Assembly (NCBI RefSeq): GCF_003384035.1
Contig: NZ_QQAK01000004.1
Coordinates: forward strand, 1-44,064
Reading direction: 5' to 3'
Length of the DNA: 44,064 nt
DNA from: Sporosarcina sp. BI001-red
Lineage (GTDB): Bacteria; Bacillota; Bacilli; Bacillales_A; Planococcaceae
The notes under the pieces were generated by a model. It did no database searches and had not been told where the DNA came from. It worked only from the letters and a program-made list of their open reading frames with translations. A program made the translations under genes and the position numbers. This document shows positions 22,455-30,569 of the stretch, in pieces (the first letter of the stretch is position 1; every line of letters begins with the position of its first letter).

Positions 22455-22491
22455 TGGGGTCACTTACATCATTTAAGGAGTGTGAGGGTCG

Positions 22492-23058
22492 TTGGCTACT
22501 GAATTAGAGTATTTTGAACGAGCGATTTCACTTGAAGCGTATATGGATCGTATGGAACAGCTGAAAGATAGCAGTTTTTCAATTTATGAAAAGTTTGATG
22601 TGCCGAAAGACGATGAATTCATCTCCCGACTAAAAGAAGTGAAGCCGCGGATTCTCGTCATCACAGAGGATTGGTGTGGCGACGCGATGATGAACAACCC
22701 GATTTTGCGTCGAATTGCAGAAGCTGCAGATTTAGATGTCCGGGCAGTGTATCGGGATAAAGACACGGAACTTATTGATCGTCATTTAACAAATGGAGGA
22801 CGGTCGATCCCTGTTTACTTATTACTTGACGCAGACGGCAAGGTCGCTGCTAAATGGGGCCCACGGGCTGCAACGATTCAAAAACATGTGATGGAATTGA
22901 AACAACAAATCCCGGCGAAAGATGCACCGGACTTTGAAGAAAAGCAACGCGCAGTACATGAACAAATTGTAGCCGAATACACGACGAAACCGGAGTATTG
23001 GTTAGCGGTTTACGAAGACATTCGCACTACATTCTTACCGGTAGTCCAAGAGGCTTAA
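22492..23058 (+). CDS. thioredoxin-fold protein (Thioredoxin_9 type)
   Basis: A 188-residue protein. The central region LVITEDWCGDAMMNNPILRRIAEAA followed by a RSIPVYLLLD strand looks like the thioredoxin fold, with the cis-proline in SIPV. The active site has only one cysteine (WCGDA), so it is not a classical CxxC disulfide reductase. The partner and substrate are unknown. The start is TTG 22492, served by AAGGAG at 22475-22480. It stands between gatB and dgkB as a single gene with its own likely promoter. Confidence 0.8.
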   Translation: MATELEYFERAISLEAYMDRMEQLKDSSFSIYEKFDVPKDDEFISRLKEVKPRILVITEDWCGDAMMNNPILRRIAEAADLDVRAVYRDKDTELIDRHLTNGGRSIPVYLLLDADGKVAAKWGPRAATIQKHVMELKQQIPAKDAPDFEEKQRAVHEQIVAEYTTKPEYWLAVYEDIRTTFLPVVQEA

Positions 23059-23109
23059 ACAAGGGCTCGTGCACCTGGAGCTGAGTGAACAGAAAGAAGG
23101 AAACGATGT

Positions 23110-24024
23110 ATGAAGCGTGCTCGTATTATCTACAACCCGACTGCGGGACGGGAGGTCTTCCGCAAAAACCTTTCAGATGTGCTCATACGGCTAGAACAAG
23201 CTGGTTACGAAGCATCTGCACATGCGACCACGTGCGAAGGCGATGCTACTGTCGCTGCCGCTGCGGCTGTTGAGCGTGGGTTTGACATCATCATCGCTGC
23301 AGGTGGAGATGGAACGTTGAACGAGGTCGTTGCAGGTGTTTCAGATTTCGAGGAGCGTCCTCCAATCGGTCTTATTCCAATGGGGACGACCAATGATTTC
23401 GCCCGTGCACTTCGAATTCCACGCGATATCCACAAAGCGCTCGATATTATTTTGGAAAACAAGAAAATACCAGTCGATGTCGGTAAGATGAACGACCGAT
23501 TCTTCATCAACATCGCAGGTGGCGGCCGAATGACTGAACTTACCTATGAAGTCCCAAGTCGCTTAAAGACGATGCTCGGTCAACTTGCGTACTACTTGAA
23601 GGGGATTGAAATGCTCCCGTCCATTCACGCAAGCCGTGTGAGAATCGAATATGACGACCAAGTTTTTGACGATGAAGCGATGCTATTTTTAGTGGGCTTG
23701 ACGAATTCAGTTGGAGGCTTTGAAAAACTCGCACCTGAATCGAGTATTAACGACGGAAAATTCACGTTGCTTATCTTGAAAAAGTGTAACATCGCAGAAT
23801 TTATCCGCGTCGTGACGCTTGCAGTTCGAGGCGAGCACTTAAACGATCCACTCCTGATTTCGTGCAAAGCTGAGACTGTCAAAGTAACCTCAAATGAAGA
23901 AGTCCTCGTGAATTTGGATGGGGAATACGGCGGCAAAATTCCCGCTGTCTTCAAAAACCTGTCATGCCATATCGAGATGTATGTCCCGTTTGATAAGCTT
24001 CGTGACCAAGATCGTACATGGTAA
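23110..24024 (+). CDS. dgkB: diacylglycerol kinase
   Basis: A 304-residue soluble lipid kinase (DgkB/YegS family). It returns diacylglycerol, formed during lipoteichoic acid synthesis, to phosphatidic acid with ATP. The N-terminal RIIYNPTAGRE motif and the nucleotide-binding GGDGTLNEV loop (residues 65-73) are typical, with PIGLIPMGTTNDFAR shortly after. The C-terminal beta-sandwich includes LVGLTNSVGGFEKLAPES. B. subtilis dgkB (yerQ) lies in the same neighbourhood between gatB and rlmCD. AGAAGG precedes the ATG. Confidence 0.95.
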   Translation: MKRARIIYNPTAGREVFRKNLSDVLIRLEQAGYEASAHATTCEGDATVAAAAAVERGFDIIIAAGGDGTLNEVVAGVSDFEERPPIGLIPMGTTNDFARALRIPRDIHKALDIILENKKIPVDVGKMNDRFFINIAGGGRMTELTYEVPSRLKTMLGQLAYYLKGIEMLPSIHASRVRIEYDDQVFDDEAMLFLVGLTNSVGGFEKLAPESSINDGKFTLLILKKCNIAEFIRVVTLAVRGEHLNDPLLISCKAETVKVTSNEEVLVNLDGEYGGKIPAVFKNLSCHIEMYVPFDKLRDQDRTW

Positions 24025-24030
24025 TCCATT

Positions 24031-24061
24031 GAAACTCCGCTGAACCATGCGGAGTTTTTTT
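24031..24061 (+). terminator. terminator after dgkB
   Basis: An AACTCCGC / GCGGAGTT stem with an eight-base loop is followed by seven T. Confidence 0.9.
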
Positions 24062-24129
24062 GTTTAGTAAAAATGATATATAGGCGCATATCCTCCCGTT
24101 TCATCGGGCCACTCGCTCGTTACAGCGAA

Positions 24130-24284
24130 GCGCTCCATTGGCGAGGGTAACCGCTCCATTCCGCCAGCGAAGCGCTCCATGCGAAAGGGTAACCGCTCTA
24201 TTCCGCCAGCTAACCGCTCCATTGGCGAGGATAACCGCTCCATACCGCCAGCGAAGCGCTCCAATCGAGAGGGTAACCGCTCCA
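24130..24284. repeat. Array B: 21-bp phased repeats with alternating CCGCTCCA / GCGCTCCA cores
   Basis: Eight 8-bp cores start at 24130, 24151, 24172, 24193, 24214, 24235, 24256 and 24277, exactly 21 bp apart. CCGCTCCA and GCGCTCCA cores occur with 13-bp spacers such as TTCCGCCAGCGAA or TGCGAAAGGGTAA. The array sits between the convergent dgkB and NUDIX genes. The minus strand reads as a heptad-repeat peptide (MERLxxx) because 21 is a multiple of 3, but no ribosome binding site supports a gene. Confidence 0.9.
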
Positions 24285-24315
24285 TCTCACACCATGCAAT
24301 CCACTCTCTATCCCA

Positions 24316-24345
24316 ACAAAAAAACAACGAGCACAAGGCTCGTTG
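24316..24345 (-). terminator. terminator of the NUDIX gene
   Basis: On the minus strand CAACGAGC / GCTCGTTG with a short loop is followed by a seven-T run. Confidence 0.88.
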
Positions 24346-24359
24346 CTAATGACCAACTC

Positions 24360-24791
24360 TTATTCAATAAACTCCAGTGCCTGATCTTGTTTGGATGCAA
24401 GCTTCGGAAGATCTTCGACAGGAATCCACTTAAATTGGAACACCAATCCTTCATCTTTTCCATCACCATGCACCTTATAATCCCACTCACGTTCATGACT
24501 TCCAACGTAATCGAAGTGGAAAACGTTGCGCTCGAGAACTTCATCTTTATCTTTCGGGAAAAAGTTCGTTTTATGCAGTTTTCCACATAATACAAGTTCA
24601 TCACGTTGGATTCCAGATTCTTCCTCAATCTCTCGATATAAGGCATCGATCAGTAGTTCGTCCCGTTCGATCGTGCCACCCGGTACTTGGAGTCCAGCTT
24701 CAGGGAAGTCCCTATGCTCGAACACAAGGAGTTGGCGTTCATCTTCTTCACCCTTTGTAATATAGGCAAGAACTTTACGTTTTAGTTTCAT
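24360..24791 (-). CDS. NUDIX hydrolase
   Basis: A 143-residue NUDIX-domain protein. The Nudix box GGTIERDELLIDALYREIEEES-GI fits GX5EX7REUXEEXGU, so metal-dependent cleavage of a nucleoside diphosphate-X compound is expected; the substrate cannot be named. I chose ATG 24791 because GAGGTG lies six bases upstream. An in-frame GTG at 24800 lies inside that ribosome binding site. It is a single gene on the minus strand, with array B beyond its terminator. Confidence 0.88.
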   Translation of the reverse strand: MKLKRKVLAYITKGEEDERQLLVFEHRDFPEAGLQVPGGTIERDELLIDALYREIEEESGIQRDELVLCGKLHKTNFFPKDKDEVLERNVFHFDYVGSHEREWDYKVHGDGKDEGLVFQFKWIPVEDLPKLASKQDQALEFIE

Positions 24792-24799
24792 TACGTTCA

Positions 24800-24980
24800 C
24801 CTCGCTTAATCGTACTAGTATACACTACAATTAACAATAATTCAAGTATTCAACCAATGACTCGTCATAACTCCATTACTTTTATTTACCCAAATAGGCG
24901 TAATTTAATCCGAATTGGGGAAAGTACGTAATACATAAGTTAAATAACTTTTAAGAATTTTTTTGAAAGGATGTGTCCCG
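24800..24980. other. intergenic region between divergent NUDIX and cyd genes
   Basis: This AT-rich stretch should carry the promoters of both divergent units. I see no clear Rex-type palindrome or confident -35/-10 pair in it. Confidence 0.5.
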
Positions 24981-25073
24981 GTGTACAAAAAACAGGAAAA
25001 GATCCTCATGTGGTTAGCATTTGGCGTCGCGGGCGTAATGCTTCTCTCGATAGTTGGAAGGTTACTTGGATAA
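24981..25073 (+). CDS. putative 30-residue single-pass membrane peptide upstream of cydA
   Basis: GTG 24981 opens a 30-codon frame whose product starts MYKKQEKILMW and continues with LAFGVAGVMLLSIVGRLLG. It has a basic N-terminus and one hydrophobic segment. GAAAGGATG lies about ten bases upstream of the start. It ends 47 bp before cydA on the same strand, so it is probably in the same transcript. It does not look like CydS, which is downstream of cydB here, nor a protein I recognise. It may be a regulatory leader peptide or a small accessory membrane protein. Coding is plausible but unproven. Confidence 0.5.
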   Translation: MYKKQEKILMWLAFGVAGVMLLSIVGRLLG

Positions 25074-25120
25074 AACCCAACCAATAGAGGGATACTCTAT
25101 TAGTGAAGGAGGCAACGCAT

Positions 25121-26470
25121 ATGGGAAATGAAGAAGCCGTATTTTTCTCGCGCGTCTTGACCGAAACGACCTTATCATTTCATATCATTTACGCAACCAT
25201 TGGTGTCGGTGTACCCCTCATGATTATGATAGCTCAGTGGGTGGGAATTCGGAAAAATGACGAGCATTATATTTTACTCGCAAGAAGGTGGGCACGCGGA
25301 TTCGTAATCACTGTAGCCGTTGGTGTCGTTACCGGTACCGCAATCGGGTTACAACTCTCGTTATTATGGCCAAATTTCATGGAATTAGCCGGTAACGTTA
25401 TTGCACTGCCGTTATTCATGGAAACGTTCGCATTCTTCTTTGAAGCGATCTTCCTTGGTATTTATTTGTATACGTGGGATCGATTTGAAAACCAGAAAAA
25501 GCATTTGCTCTTACTCATCCCAGTAGCACTCGGTGCAATGTTCTCTGCAGTATTTATTACCATTGTGAACGCGTTTATGAACGCACCGCGCGGATTTGAT
25601 ATTGTTAATGGAGAACTGGTTAACATCAGTCCATTGCTTGCCATGTTCAACCCAGCAATGCCGACTAAAGTTGCGCACGTGGTTGTTACTGCATTCATGA
25701 CCGCTGCATTTATTTTAGCAGCAATCGCCGCGTTCCGTTTATTGCGTGGATCAGATCATGTTTATCACAAGAAAGCGCTACTGCTGACCATGAAAGTCGG
25801 ATTCATCTTCTCAATCGGTGCAGCCATTATAGGGGACTTCTCAGGTAAGTATTTAGCAGAGTATCAGCCAGAAAAGCTGGCCGCTGCCGAATGGCACTTT
25901 GAAACGACCGACAAAGCTGAGCTCATTTTAATGGGAGTCCTGACGAAGGACAATGAAGTCAAGTATGCTCTCAAAATCCCATACGGACTTTCAATTCTGG
26001 CGGCAAACAATCCGTTCGCTGAAGTTAAGGGACTCGATCAGTTCCCTGAGGATGAAGTACCGCCTCTCTATATTCATTACTTATTTAACTTGATGGTATT
26101 CATCGGCATGTGGATGGCCTTCTTATCGGCCGTATTCCTCATAGGAAAGTGGAAGGAATGGAACTTCATTGCTTCGAAGTGGTTCCGCTGGCTCATTGTT
26201 CTCGGAGCACCGCTTTCGCTTCTCGCCATTGAATTTGGATGGTGGTTTGCAGAAGTTGGTCGACAACCATGGATTTTGCGAGATCTTATGAAAGTATCCG
26301 AAGCCGCAACGACAAGTGATCAAGTAGACTCTATGCTCATTCTGTTCTGCTTGCTCTATCTCGTACTTGGTGTCGGAAGTGTCGTTGTTTTACGCCGCAT
26401 GTTCCGTCACAATACAGTTGAAAAAGAATTGGAAGACCGTCATGCAATGAGGGGACGTGATGTACGATGA
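25121..26470 (+). CDS. cydA: cytochrome bd quinol oxidase subunit I
   Basis: A 449-residue polytopic membrane protein that carries the three hemes and oxidises quinol with O2 as acceptor. The residues expected from the Geobacillus thermodenitrificans structure are in place at the same numbers: H21, H186, M325 and E378, the last within EVGRQPW. The Q-loop between about residues 250 and 320 is of the short type. ATG 25121 is preserved by AAGGAGG at 25106-25112; the longer frame from GTG 25103 would include that ribosome binding site in the protein. Its end overlaps cydB by four bases. Confidence 0.95.
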   Translation: MGNEEAVFFSRVLTETTLSFHIIYATIGVGVPLMIMIAQWVGIRKNDEHYILLARRWARGFVITVAVGVVTGTAIGLQLSLLWPNFMELAGNVIALPLFMETFAFFFEAIFLGIYLYTWDRFENQKKHLLLLIPVALGAMFSAVFITIVNAFMNAPRGFDIVNGELVNISPLLAMFNPAMPTKVAHVVVTAFMTAAFILAAIAAFRLLRGSDHVYHKKALLLTMKVGFIFSIGAAIIGDFSGKYLAEYQPEKLAAAEWHFETTDKAELILMGVLTKDNEVKYALKIPYGLSILAANNPFAEVKGLDQFPEDEVPPLYIHYLFNLMVFIGMWMAFLSAVFLIGKWKEWNFIASKWFRWLIVLGAPLSLLAIEFGWWFAEVGRQPWILRDLMKVSEAATTSDQVDSMLILFCLLYLVLGVGSVVVLRRMFRHNTVEKELEDRHAMRGRDVR

Positions 26471-27492
26471 ACCTTGAGATTCTTGGAATCACCGTATTGT
26501 GGACGTTTTTGTTTGGGTACATTATGGTCGGTGCGATCGATTTTGGTGCCGGGTTTTTCAATGCCTATTCCGTGATCACCGGAAAACAGCGCGTACTAAC
26601 GAAAGTCATTCAACGCTATTTGTCCCCAGTCTGGGAAATCACAAACGTCTTTCTTGTGTTCTTCTTCGTAGGCATCATCGGGTTTTTCCCGAAAACGGCC
26701 TTTTACTACGGAACGACATTGCTCGTACCAGTCAGTTTTGGAGTAATTCTACTGGCAATCCGGGGTTCCTACTATGCGTTTGAAACGTATGGATCCCGTG
26801 GACACAAAGGCTACTCGTTTATGTACGGACTGGCGGGTATCCTCATTCCAGCATCGCTTTCAATCGTGCTGACGATTTCGGAAGGTGGATTCATCGAAAT
26901 CATTGGTGGCAATCCGGTACTCGACTATTGGAAGCTGTTCACAAGTCCATTGACCTGGTCGATCGTTGTGCTCAGCATTTCAGCGACGTTGTACATTTCA
27001 GCTGTATTCCTCACGTGGTATGCAAACAAAGCACGTGACGTAGAAGCAACGGGGTTACTTCGCAGGTATGCACTCACTTGGTCACTGCCGACAATGATTG
27101 CAGCAGGTGGGATCATCGTTGAGCTTAGAAGACATCAACCAGAGCACTACAACAACATCCAGAATTTCTGGCCGATGTTCGTGATATCCTTGTTGTTATT
27201 TATCGGTACAGTGATCTTACTCTATACGAAACGTCAATATGGATGGGCATTCACAATGCTCGCGGGTCAATTCGCGTTTGCATTTTATGGATATGGAGCA
27301 TCTCACTATCCGTACTTGCTGTATCCGTATTTAACGATTTACGACAGCTTTACGAATCCAGCAATGGCGATCTCACTCATCGTCGTGTTCATACTCGGAC
27401 TTTGCCTACTCATCCCGTCACTGATCCTAGTCATGCGTCTATTCTTGTTTGATAAAGACTACGTGAGCGGCAAAGGCGATTATCATGCATAA
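26467..27492 (+). CDS. cydB: cytochrome bd quinol oxidase subunit II
   Basis: A 341-residue membrane protein with about eight to nine hydrophobic segments, the structural partner of CydA. It begins MNLEILGITVLWTFLFGYIMVGAIDFGAGF, the family signature. The ATGA overlap with cydA implies coupled translation and 1:1 stoichiometry. It contains no heme ligands itself. A short cydS gene follows 12 bp later. Confidence 0.95.
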   Translation: MNLEILGITVLWTFLFGYIMVGAIDFGAGFFNAYSVITGKQRVLTKVIQRYLSPVWEITNVFLVFFFVGIIGFFPKTAFYYGTTLLVPVSFGVILLAIRGSYYAFETYGSRGHKGYSFMYGLAGILIPASLSIVLTISEGGFIEIIGGNPVLDYWKLFTSPLTWSIVVLSISATLYISAVFLTWYANKARDVEATGLLRRYALTWSLPTMIAAGGIIVELRRHQPEHYNNIQNFWPMFVISLLLFIGTVILLYTKRQYGWAFTMLAGQFAFAFYGYGASHYPYLLYPYLTIYDSFTNPAMAISLIVVFILGLCLLIPSLILVMRLFLFDKDYVSGKGDYHA

Positions 27493-27504
27493 GGGGGAGA
27501 TTGT

Positions 27505-27630
27505 TTGGAACACTTCATCATGTTTTACGCACCATTCATTGTGCTAATCGGATTAATCATCGTCGCTTTTTTCGTCGCACCAATGGACGGATGGGTGACT
27601 GACCGTAAGAAAGAGGACAAGAAGAAATGA
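27505..27630 (+). CDS. cydS: cytochrome bd oxidase small subunit CydS
   Basis: A 41-residue protein starting with TTG 27505, twelve bases after cydB and preceded by GGGGGAG. It begins MEHFIMFYAPFIVLIGLIIVAFF, one membrane helix, and ends in a charged tail DRKKEDKKK. The MFYAP start resembles the 33-residue CydS found in the Geobacillus bd oxidase structure (which has MYAP near its N-terminus), where it packs against CydA and covers the heme region. Here the tail is longer. It is too short for usual ORF cut-offs. A terminator follows immediately. Confidence 0.85.
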   Translation: MEHFIMFYAPFIVLIGLIIVAFFVAPMDGWVTDRKKEDKKK

Positions 27631-27636
27631 GGAAAT

Positions 27637-27662
27637 GGGCTGCTGAGGCAGCTCTTTTTTCA
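27637..27662 (+). terminator. terminator of the cyd operon
   Basis: GGGCTGC / GGCAGCTC stem with a three-base loop, followed by six T. Confidence 0.8.
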
Positions 27663-27668
27663 TGGAAA

Positions 27669-27891
27669 GCGCTCGTCCCTGCTCGCGTAGCGCTCCAACA
27701 CAAGGGGACCGCTTCATGATGCTCAAGGATATCTCAATTTCGCTCAAGCAAGTGGAAAAGTGATCAAGGAGGCACTCAATCTGCTCAAGTGGGGCCAGGA
27801 AGTGATCAAGCAACCCACAATCTGCTCAAGCGAGGCTAGAAAGTGATCAAGCAGACCACAATCCGCTCAAGCGGCCACAGAAAGTGATCAA
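27669..27891. repeat. Array C, block 1: ~21-bp phased GTGATCAA / CYGCTCAA repeats with a B-type front end
   Basis: Cores GTGATCAA (27760, 27802, 27843, 27884) alternate with CTGCTCAA or CCGCTCAA (27781, 27822, 27863) at 20-21 bp spacing. Ahead of them are array B-like cores GCGCTCGT (27669), GCGCTCCA (27690) and CCGCTTCA (27709), so the block changes from one repeat type to the other. It lies between cydS and rlmCD. Confidence 0.88.
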
Positions 27892-28074
27892 GCAAGGACA
27901 GAATTCGTAGGAGTATATAAAAAACTAAAGTCCGCGGCACCAAAAAAACCGCCAAACTACTTAAAAACTCGCGACCAATCTATCTTTCCAAGGTCAAAGA
28001 ACGAAAACCAAGATTAATTTGTAGAGCCGCTTCGCGTCACATTTTCGTGCGGAGATTCCGCTAAAGCTGGAAAA

Positions 28075-28269
28075 GTGATCAAGTGAGTTGTTAATCTGCT
28101 CAAGCGAGGCCTGGAAGTGATCAAGCAACCTTCGATCCGCTCAAGCATGGCCAGAAAGTGATCAAGCAGACCACCAATCTGCTCAAGCGAGGCCAGAAAG
28201 TGATCAAGCAGACCACCAATCCGCTCAAGCGAGGCTAGAAAGTGATCAAGCAACCACAACTCCCCTCAA
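28075..28269. repeat. Array C, block 2: 42-bp repeats of alternating GTGATCAA and CYGCTCAA cores
   Basis: Ten cores start at 28075, 28096, 28117, 28137, 28158, 28179, 28200, 28221, 28242 and 28262, 20-21 bp apart, alternating GTGATCAA with CTGCTCAA or CCGCTCAA (the last is degenerate). About 180 bp of non-repeated sequence separate it from block 1. A minus-strand frame reads LLDHFLASLERIGG repeats only because 42 is a multiple of 3. Confidence 0.9.
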
Positions 28270-28329
28270 GCAAACCCCAATCCCTCTCCATCTTCCACAA
28301 AATCGACTCAAGCAACTCGCCCCGACCTA

Positions 28330-28338
28330 TGGTAAACT
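28330..28338 (+). promoter_or_regulatory. extended -10 promoter of rlmCD
   Basis: TGG followed by TAAACT (28333-28338) forms an extended -10, about 35 bp before the rlmCD start and outside the repeat block. Confidence 0.4.
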
Positions 28339-28372
28339 ACAGTACAGACCGAAAACTGGAGGGCACGAACTC

Positions 28373-29740
28373 ATGACCTATGCAGTAAACCAAAACGACC
28401 GCTTAGTCGTTCACATAGAAGACCTCACCCACGACGGATCAGGCGTCGGAAAAGTCCAAGGCTATCCGCTATTCATCCCAGGTACATTACCCGGTGAAGA
28501 AGTCGAAGTCAAAGTCGGCAAAACCCTGAAAAACTACGGATTTGCTAAATTACTTAACATCATCACACCTTCACCTGAACGAATTGAAGGGCCATGTCAC
28601 GTCTATCCGGAATGTGGCGGATGTCAGATTCAACACTTGACCTACGAAGCACAACTGAAGCAAAAACAAAAAATCGTTCGCGACGCAATCGACCGCATTG
28701 CAAAACTTCCGGACGTCCCTGTGCATCCAGTACTTGGCATGGAAGACCCATGGCGCTATCGGAACAAATCCCAAATTCCTTTCAGCGAACGCGATGGCCA
28801 AGTCGTCTCTGGATTTTATCGCTCGAAAACGCACCATATCGTGGACACCGATGTCTGTATCATCCAGAGCGATGAAGCCGACGAACTCATGGCGATGTTG
28901 AAACGCGAACTTCAAATCCTTGGTATCGACGCATACGACGAACACAAAAACAAAGGCTTCTTGCGCCACCTGGTCGTCAGAAAAGCCCGCGCAACAGGTG
29001 AACTTATGGTCGTCCTCGTCACCGCACGACGTAAATTCCCGGAAGCTGACCAAGTCATCAAAGCCATCAAACGTGTAGTTCCAAACGTCACATCCATCAT
29101 GCAAAACGTCAATACACAAAAGACAAACGTCATTTTTGGCAATGAAACCTTGAATCTCTATGGCAAAGACGTCATCATCGACTCAATCGGCGGCGTTGAC
29201 TTTGAAATCTCGGCTCGCTCGTTCTATCAAGTAAATCCTGTGCAAACAGAAACGCTTTACAACCAAGCACTCAACTTCGCGCAGTTAACAGGAACTGAAA
29301 CAGTCATCGATGCTTACTGCGGTATCGGAACAATCTCACTTTTCCTAGCGAAACAAGCAAAAGAAGTATACGGCGTTGAAATCGTTCCGCAGGCAATTGA
29401 AGACGCAAAACGGAATGCTACTCTAAACGGCATTGCCAATGCACACTTCGAAACAGGTGCCTCTGAAGACGTCATTCCGAAATGGTACAGTGAAGGAAAA
29501 ACGTTCGATGTCTTAGTCGTCGATCCACCACGAAAAGGATGCGACGAAAAGCTGCTAGAAACGATTCTCACACACAAACCAGGTCGCGTAGTATACGTAT
29601 CATGCAACCCCGCAACGTTAGCTCGAGATCTCCGTATCTTAGAAGATGGCGGCTACAAAACGCAAGAAATTCAACCAGTGGACATGTTCCCACATTCCAC
29701 ACATATCGAGTGCGTGGCGTTGATTGAGTTAAAATTGTAG
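28373..29740 (+). CDS. rlmCD: 23S rRNA (uracil-C5)-methyltransferase RlmCD
   Basis: A 455-residue enzyme of the RlmD/TrmA class that methylates two 23S rRNA uridines (U747 and U1939 in E. coli numbering) in Bacillales. It has an N-terminal TRAM domain (residues ~1-60) and iron-sulfur cysteines in CHVYPECGGCQIQHL. The SAM-binding motif VIDAYCGIGTISLFLA, the DPPRKGCD motif and the catalytic cysteine motif YVSCNPATLARDL complete it. GGAGGG precedes ATG 28373. B. subtilis yefA is the syntenic copy. It is the last core gene before the AT-rich accessory region. Confidence 0.95.
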   Translation: MTYAVNQNDRLVVHIEDLTHDGSGVGKVQGYPLFIPGTLPGEEVEVKVGKTLKNYGFAKLLNIITPSPERIEGPCHVYPECGGCQIQHLTYEAQLKQKQKIVRDAIDRIAKLPDVPVHPVLGMEDPWRYRNKSQIPFSERDGQVVSGFYRSKTHHIVDTDVCIIQSDEADELMAMLKRELQILGIDAYDEHKNKGFLRHLVVRKARATGELMVVLVTARRKFPEADQVIKAIKRVVPNVTSIMQNVNTQKTNVIFGNETLNLYGKDVIIDSIGGVDFEISARSFYQVNPVQTETLYNQALNFAQLTGTETVIDAYCGIGTISLFLAKQAKEVYGVEIVPQAIEDAKRNATLNGIANAHFETGASEDVIPKWYSEGKTFDVLVVDPPRKGCDEKLLETILTHKPGRVVYVSCNPATLARDLRILEDGGYKTQEIQPVDMFPHSTHIECVALIELKL

Positions 29741-30060
29741 CCCCATAATAAAGACGTGCAAGTTAAAATAAAGTCGTGCATGGGGGCAGGCGTGGTTTGC
29801 AATAAAGACATGTCCCAGAAAACCCCTGAACCGGCACGGTGCCTGTATTCCTTCAAACGATTTCTCGCAAATCTTTATTCGAAATCGAGAAAAACGGGAA
29901 AAAAAAGAGGGGGAAACGCTGGAAAAGTGCTCAAAAATGGAGAGAAAACCGGCGGAAACGCGGGAATCATATCCTGACATTATTTTAAATCCCAACGGTC
30001 CATTGCGCCCTGGCAACGTTTTTCATGAAGTGACTTTTTTATAAAGGAACATAGTAGCGA
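29741..30060. other. gene-free transition after rlmCD with a small AATAAAG repeat
   Basis: AATAAAGACGTGCA (29747) and AATAAAGTCGTGCA (29767) are 20 bp apart, and a degenerate third copy is at 29801. The rest is low-information sequence with A- and G-runs. I see no credible gene. Confidence 0.6.
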
Positions 30061-30099
30061 GGAGAAAAGGAGGAAAATTAAACCCTTTTCTCCTTTTTT
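30061..30099 (+). terminator. strong terminator-like hairpin
   Basis: A perfect 10-bp stem GGAGAAAAGG / CCTTTTCTCC is followed by six T. It lies about 320 bp after rlmCD with no gene between, so it may end a long rlmCD transcript or be a relic of a lost gene. Confidence 0.7.
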
Positions 30100-30115
30100 G
30101 GTAGAAGGAGAAGGG

Positions 30116-30144
30116 GGGAATACTTCTTTTGAAGAAGTATTCCC
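30116..30144. repeat. perfect 13-bp inverted repeat with 3-base loop
   Basis: GGGAATACTTCTT and its exact complement flank TTG. No T-run follows. It is 17 bp after the previous hairpin, at the point where the sequence turns AT-rich. Confidence 0.9.
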
Positions 30145-30346
30145 TATGGAAGGTATCTCTATTGTACAATTAGCAATTTCTATTCATAAGCTCAAAAATT
30201 GTAATGACTGCATTTAACTTTGATATTACTTAGTTTGGTGAAATTAGCTTTGATTACACAGTCTATTTATATGTTAGGCAGATATCGAGACCATTTAATG
30301 CAGTACAGCTGTTGTATATAAAAATTGAAAGTGAGGAATTTGTGCA

Positions 30347-30556
30347 ATGAAATTTATATATTTTAATGATACAGGTCGAAAAGTTTTAATTCATCCAGCT
30401 ACATTTATAAGCGGATGTGCGAGTTCAGATACTGCTATAGAGCCTTTAGAGGAGAGAACTTTTGTACTACCTGAGGGGTCATACCCTTGGGTTAAAATGT
30501 GGGACTACGGACCAGGAGTCGGATTGCAAATATTAGTTTCTCCTGGTTGGAATTAA
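30347..30556 (+). CDS. small hypothetical protein
   Basis: A 69-residue protein beginning MKFIYFNDTGRKVLIHPATF and ending YPWVKMWDYGPGVGLQILVSPGWN. I have a general impression of similar short proteins in Firmicutes but cannot name a function. It has no signal peptide or membrane segment and is rich in aromatic residues and prolines, like a small beta-rich fold. GTGAGGAA lies about 15 bases upstream of the ATG. An 8-bp inverted repeat (AATTAAAA/TTTTAATT) lies at its 3' end. It stands alone in AT-rich DNA. Confidence 0.7.
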   Translation: MKFIYFNDTGRKVLIHPATFISGCASSDTAIEPLEERTFVLPEGSYPWVKMWDYGPGVGLQILVSPGWN

Positions 30557-30569
30557 AAAAGTTTTAATT

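Noticed and set aside
24064..24336. Minus-strand frame reading MERLxxx heptads
   Set aside because: It is produced by array B, whose 21-bp pitch keeps a frame open. Its start lies inside the NUDIX terminator and there is no ribosome binding site.
28014..28259. Minus-strand frame reading LLDHFLASLERIGG repeats (also 27553-27813)
   Set aside because: A by-product of the 42-bp pitch of array C; no ribosome binding site and no non-repeat domain.
29729..30016. Minus-strand 95-codon frame after rlmCD
   Set aside because: Phenylalanine- and arginine-rich translation of purine-run DNA without a start signal.
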